DNA of 6,795 bases. Origin: Helicobacter sp. GTDB taxonomy: Bacteria; Campylobacterota; Campylobacteria; Campylobacterales; Helicobacteraceae. The first letter of the stretch is position 1. Each line of letters opens with the position of its first letter. The notes beneath the pieces were generated by a model. The model saw nothing but the letters and a program-made list of their open reading frames with translations, was not told the DNA's origin and made no database searches. The DNA lies in the NCBI GenBank assembly GCA_029264655.1, contig JARHZY010000100.1, positions 1-6,795 of the forward strand, read 5' to 3'. This document shows, one piece after another, positions 5,591 through 6,795 of this stretch. The position numbers were made by a program, and so were the translations under genes.

Positions 5591-6795
5591 TAATACTTCG
5601 GTTATCTTGTTTATTAATTTTTCATTGTCTATAGATTCTAGTGTGTTATTATCAAGTGTTTTATTATTCGCACATTTACCCTTTATTACTTCACTATCTT
5701 TATAAGTGATTGTTGCTAAGAGTTGCTTATTGTCAAGATAGAATCTTGCTTCACCATTTGCTTTATTGTTTGTAACTGGCATTTCACCACAAAGATTACC
5801 ATTTTCATAATACGCTCTTGCAATGCCATTTGCTTTATCATTTTTATACGATATTTCTATTTCAAGATTACCATTTTCATAATACCATTTGTCAATACCA
5901 TCTTCTTTACCATTTTTATATGGGATTTCTCTTTTAAGATTACCATTTTCATAGTATCCTTTTTCAATGCCATCTTTTTCACCATTTTTATATGGGGTCT
6001 CCCATTCAAGATTCCCATTTTTATAATACTCTTTTACAATGCCATCTTCTTTACCATTTTTATATGGAGTTTCTCTTTTAAGATTCTTATTTTCATAGTA
6101 TTCTTTTACAATGCCATCTTCTTTGCCATTTTTATATGGAGTTTCACTCTCAAGATTCCCATTTTTATAATAAGATTTTGCAATACCATCTTCTTTACCA
6201 TTTTTATATGGGGTTTCACTCCCAAGATTCCCATCTTCATGATAAAATTTTCCAATACCATGTGCTTCACCATTTTTATATGGAGCTTCCCATTCAAGAT
6301 TACCATTTTTATAATAAGATTTTACAATACCATTCATTTCACCATTTTTATATGAGATTTCACTCTCAAGATTACCACTTTCATAATAATATTTTTCAAT
6401 GCCATCTTGTTTGCCATTTTTATATGGGGTTTCTTTTTTAAACTTCCCATTTGCATAATAGTATTTTTGCATACCATCTTGTTTGCCATTTTTATATGGG
6501 ATTTCCATATTAAGCTTCCCATTTTCATGATACCATTTTTCAATACCATCTTTTTTACCATTTTTATATGGAGTTTCATATCTAAGATTCCCATTTTCAT
6601 AATACGCTTTTACAATACCATCTATTTCACCATTTTTATATGGGATTTCTTTCCAAAGATTACCATTTTCATAATATTTTTTTTCAACACAACCTTGCAT
6701 TTTATCTTGTTTAGTTTTACATTCTTTTAAATTACTTGTATTATTTGTATTGTTAGTATTTACTTTTTTTACATTATCTGCATTATTTGCTAATG
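5573..6795 (-). CDS. YwqK/MORN-variant tandem-repeat protein, probably exported (partial, N-terminus outside window)
   Basis: The frame is open from the right edge to TAG at 5575-5573, giving 406 visible residues. Starting at the Met at 6700 would cut off an in-frame Asn/Thr-rich stretch (LANNADNVKKVNTNN and on), so the true start lies beyond 6795. Order: Asn/Thr-rich linker; a cysteine pair in ECKTKQDKMQGC (6721-6689); 13 tandem 24-residue repeats built on YYENGNL, PYKNGK and DGI (6676-5741); a degenerate 14th unit; and a tail with GKC and terminal EYCK. The repeats fit the MORN-variant (MORN_2) family seen in 'YwqK family antitoxin' proteins. No toxin gene lies downstream. The linker and cysteine pairs at both ends suggest an exported, disulphide-bonded protein; the signal peptide is not visible, so this is inferred. 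Function unknown; binding or surface interaction is plausible. A paralogue ends at 121. Confidence 0.8.
   Translation of the reverse strand, partial: LANNADNVKKVNTNNTNNTSNLKECKTKQDKMQGCVEKKYYENGNLWKEIPYKNGEIDGIVKAYYENGNLRYETPYKNGKKDGIEKWYHENGKLNMEIPYKNGKQDGMQKYYYANGKFKKETPYKNGKQDGIEKYYYESGNLESEISYKNGEMNGIVKSYYKNGNLEWEAPYKNGEAHGIGKFYHEDGNLGSETPYKNGKEDGIAKSYYKNGNLESETPYKNGKEDGIVKEYYENKNLKRETPYKNGKEDGIVKEYYKNGNLEWETPYKNGEKDGIEKGYYENGNLKREIPYKNGKEDGIDKWYYENGNLEIEISYKNDKANGIARAYYENGNLCGEMPVTNNKANGEARFYLDNKQLLATITYKDSEVIKGKCANNKTLDNNTLESIDNEKLINKITEVLKEYCK
5741..6676 (-). repeat. 13 tandem 72-bp repeats inside the YwqK-family gene
   Basis: Thirteen uninterrupted units of exactly 72 bp (24 codons) run from 6676 down to 5741; for example, GATTACC recurs at 5794 and 5866. 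The best-kept parts encode YYENGNL and PYKNG; the repeated plus-strand word ACCATTTTTATATGG marks the latter. Unit positions 8-9 and 17-18 and the last three residues vary most. There are no spacers, so this is a coding repeat, prone to gain or loss of units by slippage or recombination. Confidence 0.95.

Noticed and set aside
6106..6600. Shifted minus-strand frames across the repeats (6106-6306, 6334-6600)
   Set aside because: These are out-of-phase readings of the same repeats, rich in KMGI/HIKMVK motifs, and not separate genes.
5741..6676. CRISPR array
   Set aside because: The repeats are contiguous 72-bp coding units without unique spacers, and no cas genes are present.
5573..6700. Met at 6700 as the start of the repeat protein (375 residues)
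   Set aside because: The frame stays open without a stop to the window edge, a cysteine and Asn/Thr-rich linker lie upstream, and no Shine-Dalgarno precedes this ATG.
5723..6730. Long plus-strand open frames (5723-6355, 6407-6730, 6136-6441) encoding repetitive hydrophobic Ile/Phe-rich peptides
   Set aside because: They are mirror frames of the 72-bp coding repeats. Period-72 sequence keeps a frame open once a single unit lacks a stop. They have no Shine-Dalgarno, and the minus-strand frame has the recognisable protein family.

Overview
The window looks like a piece of an AT-rich Campylobacterota chromosome, most likely an enterohepatic-type Helicobacter. The reasons are the strong A/T bias, short Shine-Dalgarno sequences of the AAGGA type, TATAAT-like -10 boxes without clear -35 boxes, the frequent AGAATCT words, and the character of the leucyl-tRNA synthetase. 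The genus is an inference from general familiarity; no database was searched.

Layout, left to right. At 1-121 (+) lies the last 39 codons of a YwqK/MORN-variant repeat protein whose body is outside the window. After an AT-only spacer comes leuS at 452-2914 (+), a complete 820-residue leucyl-tRNA synthetase. A gap of about 700 bp (2915-3621) holds no convincing gene, but has a possible leuS terminator, an opposite-strand terminator, several mini-ORFs and an orphan extended -10 box. At 3622-4878 (+) is a complete 418-residue Eis-like GNAT acetyltransferase with its own -10 box and Shine-Dalgarno. A second gap of about 690 bp (4879-5572) appears empty. From 5573 to the right edge, on the minus strand, runs a second YwqK-family protein with 13 tandem 24-residue repeats (72 bp each). 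Its N-terminus is cut off by the window end.

The genes do not form an evident pathway. leuS is housekeeping; the acetyltransferase and the repeat proteins look like accessory genes. The most striking structure is that the leuS-acetyltransferase segment is bracketed by the convergent 3' ends of two paralogous repeat-protein genes. They share C-terminal tails and even a stretch of 3' untranslated DNA, so they form an inverted pair that could recombine. About a quarter of the window is non-coding, which is high for such genomes and fits a rearranged or decayed accessory site. I see no CRISPR array, tRNA, rRNA, transposase or integrase.
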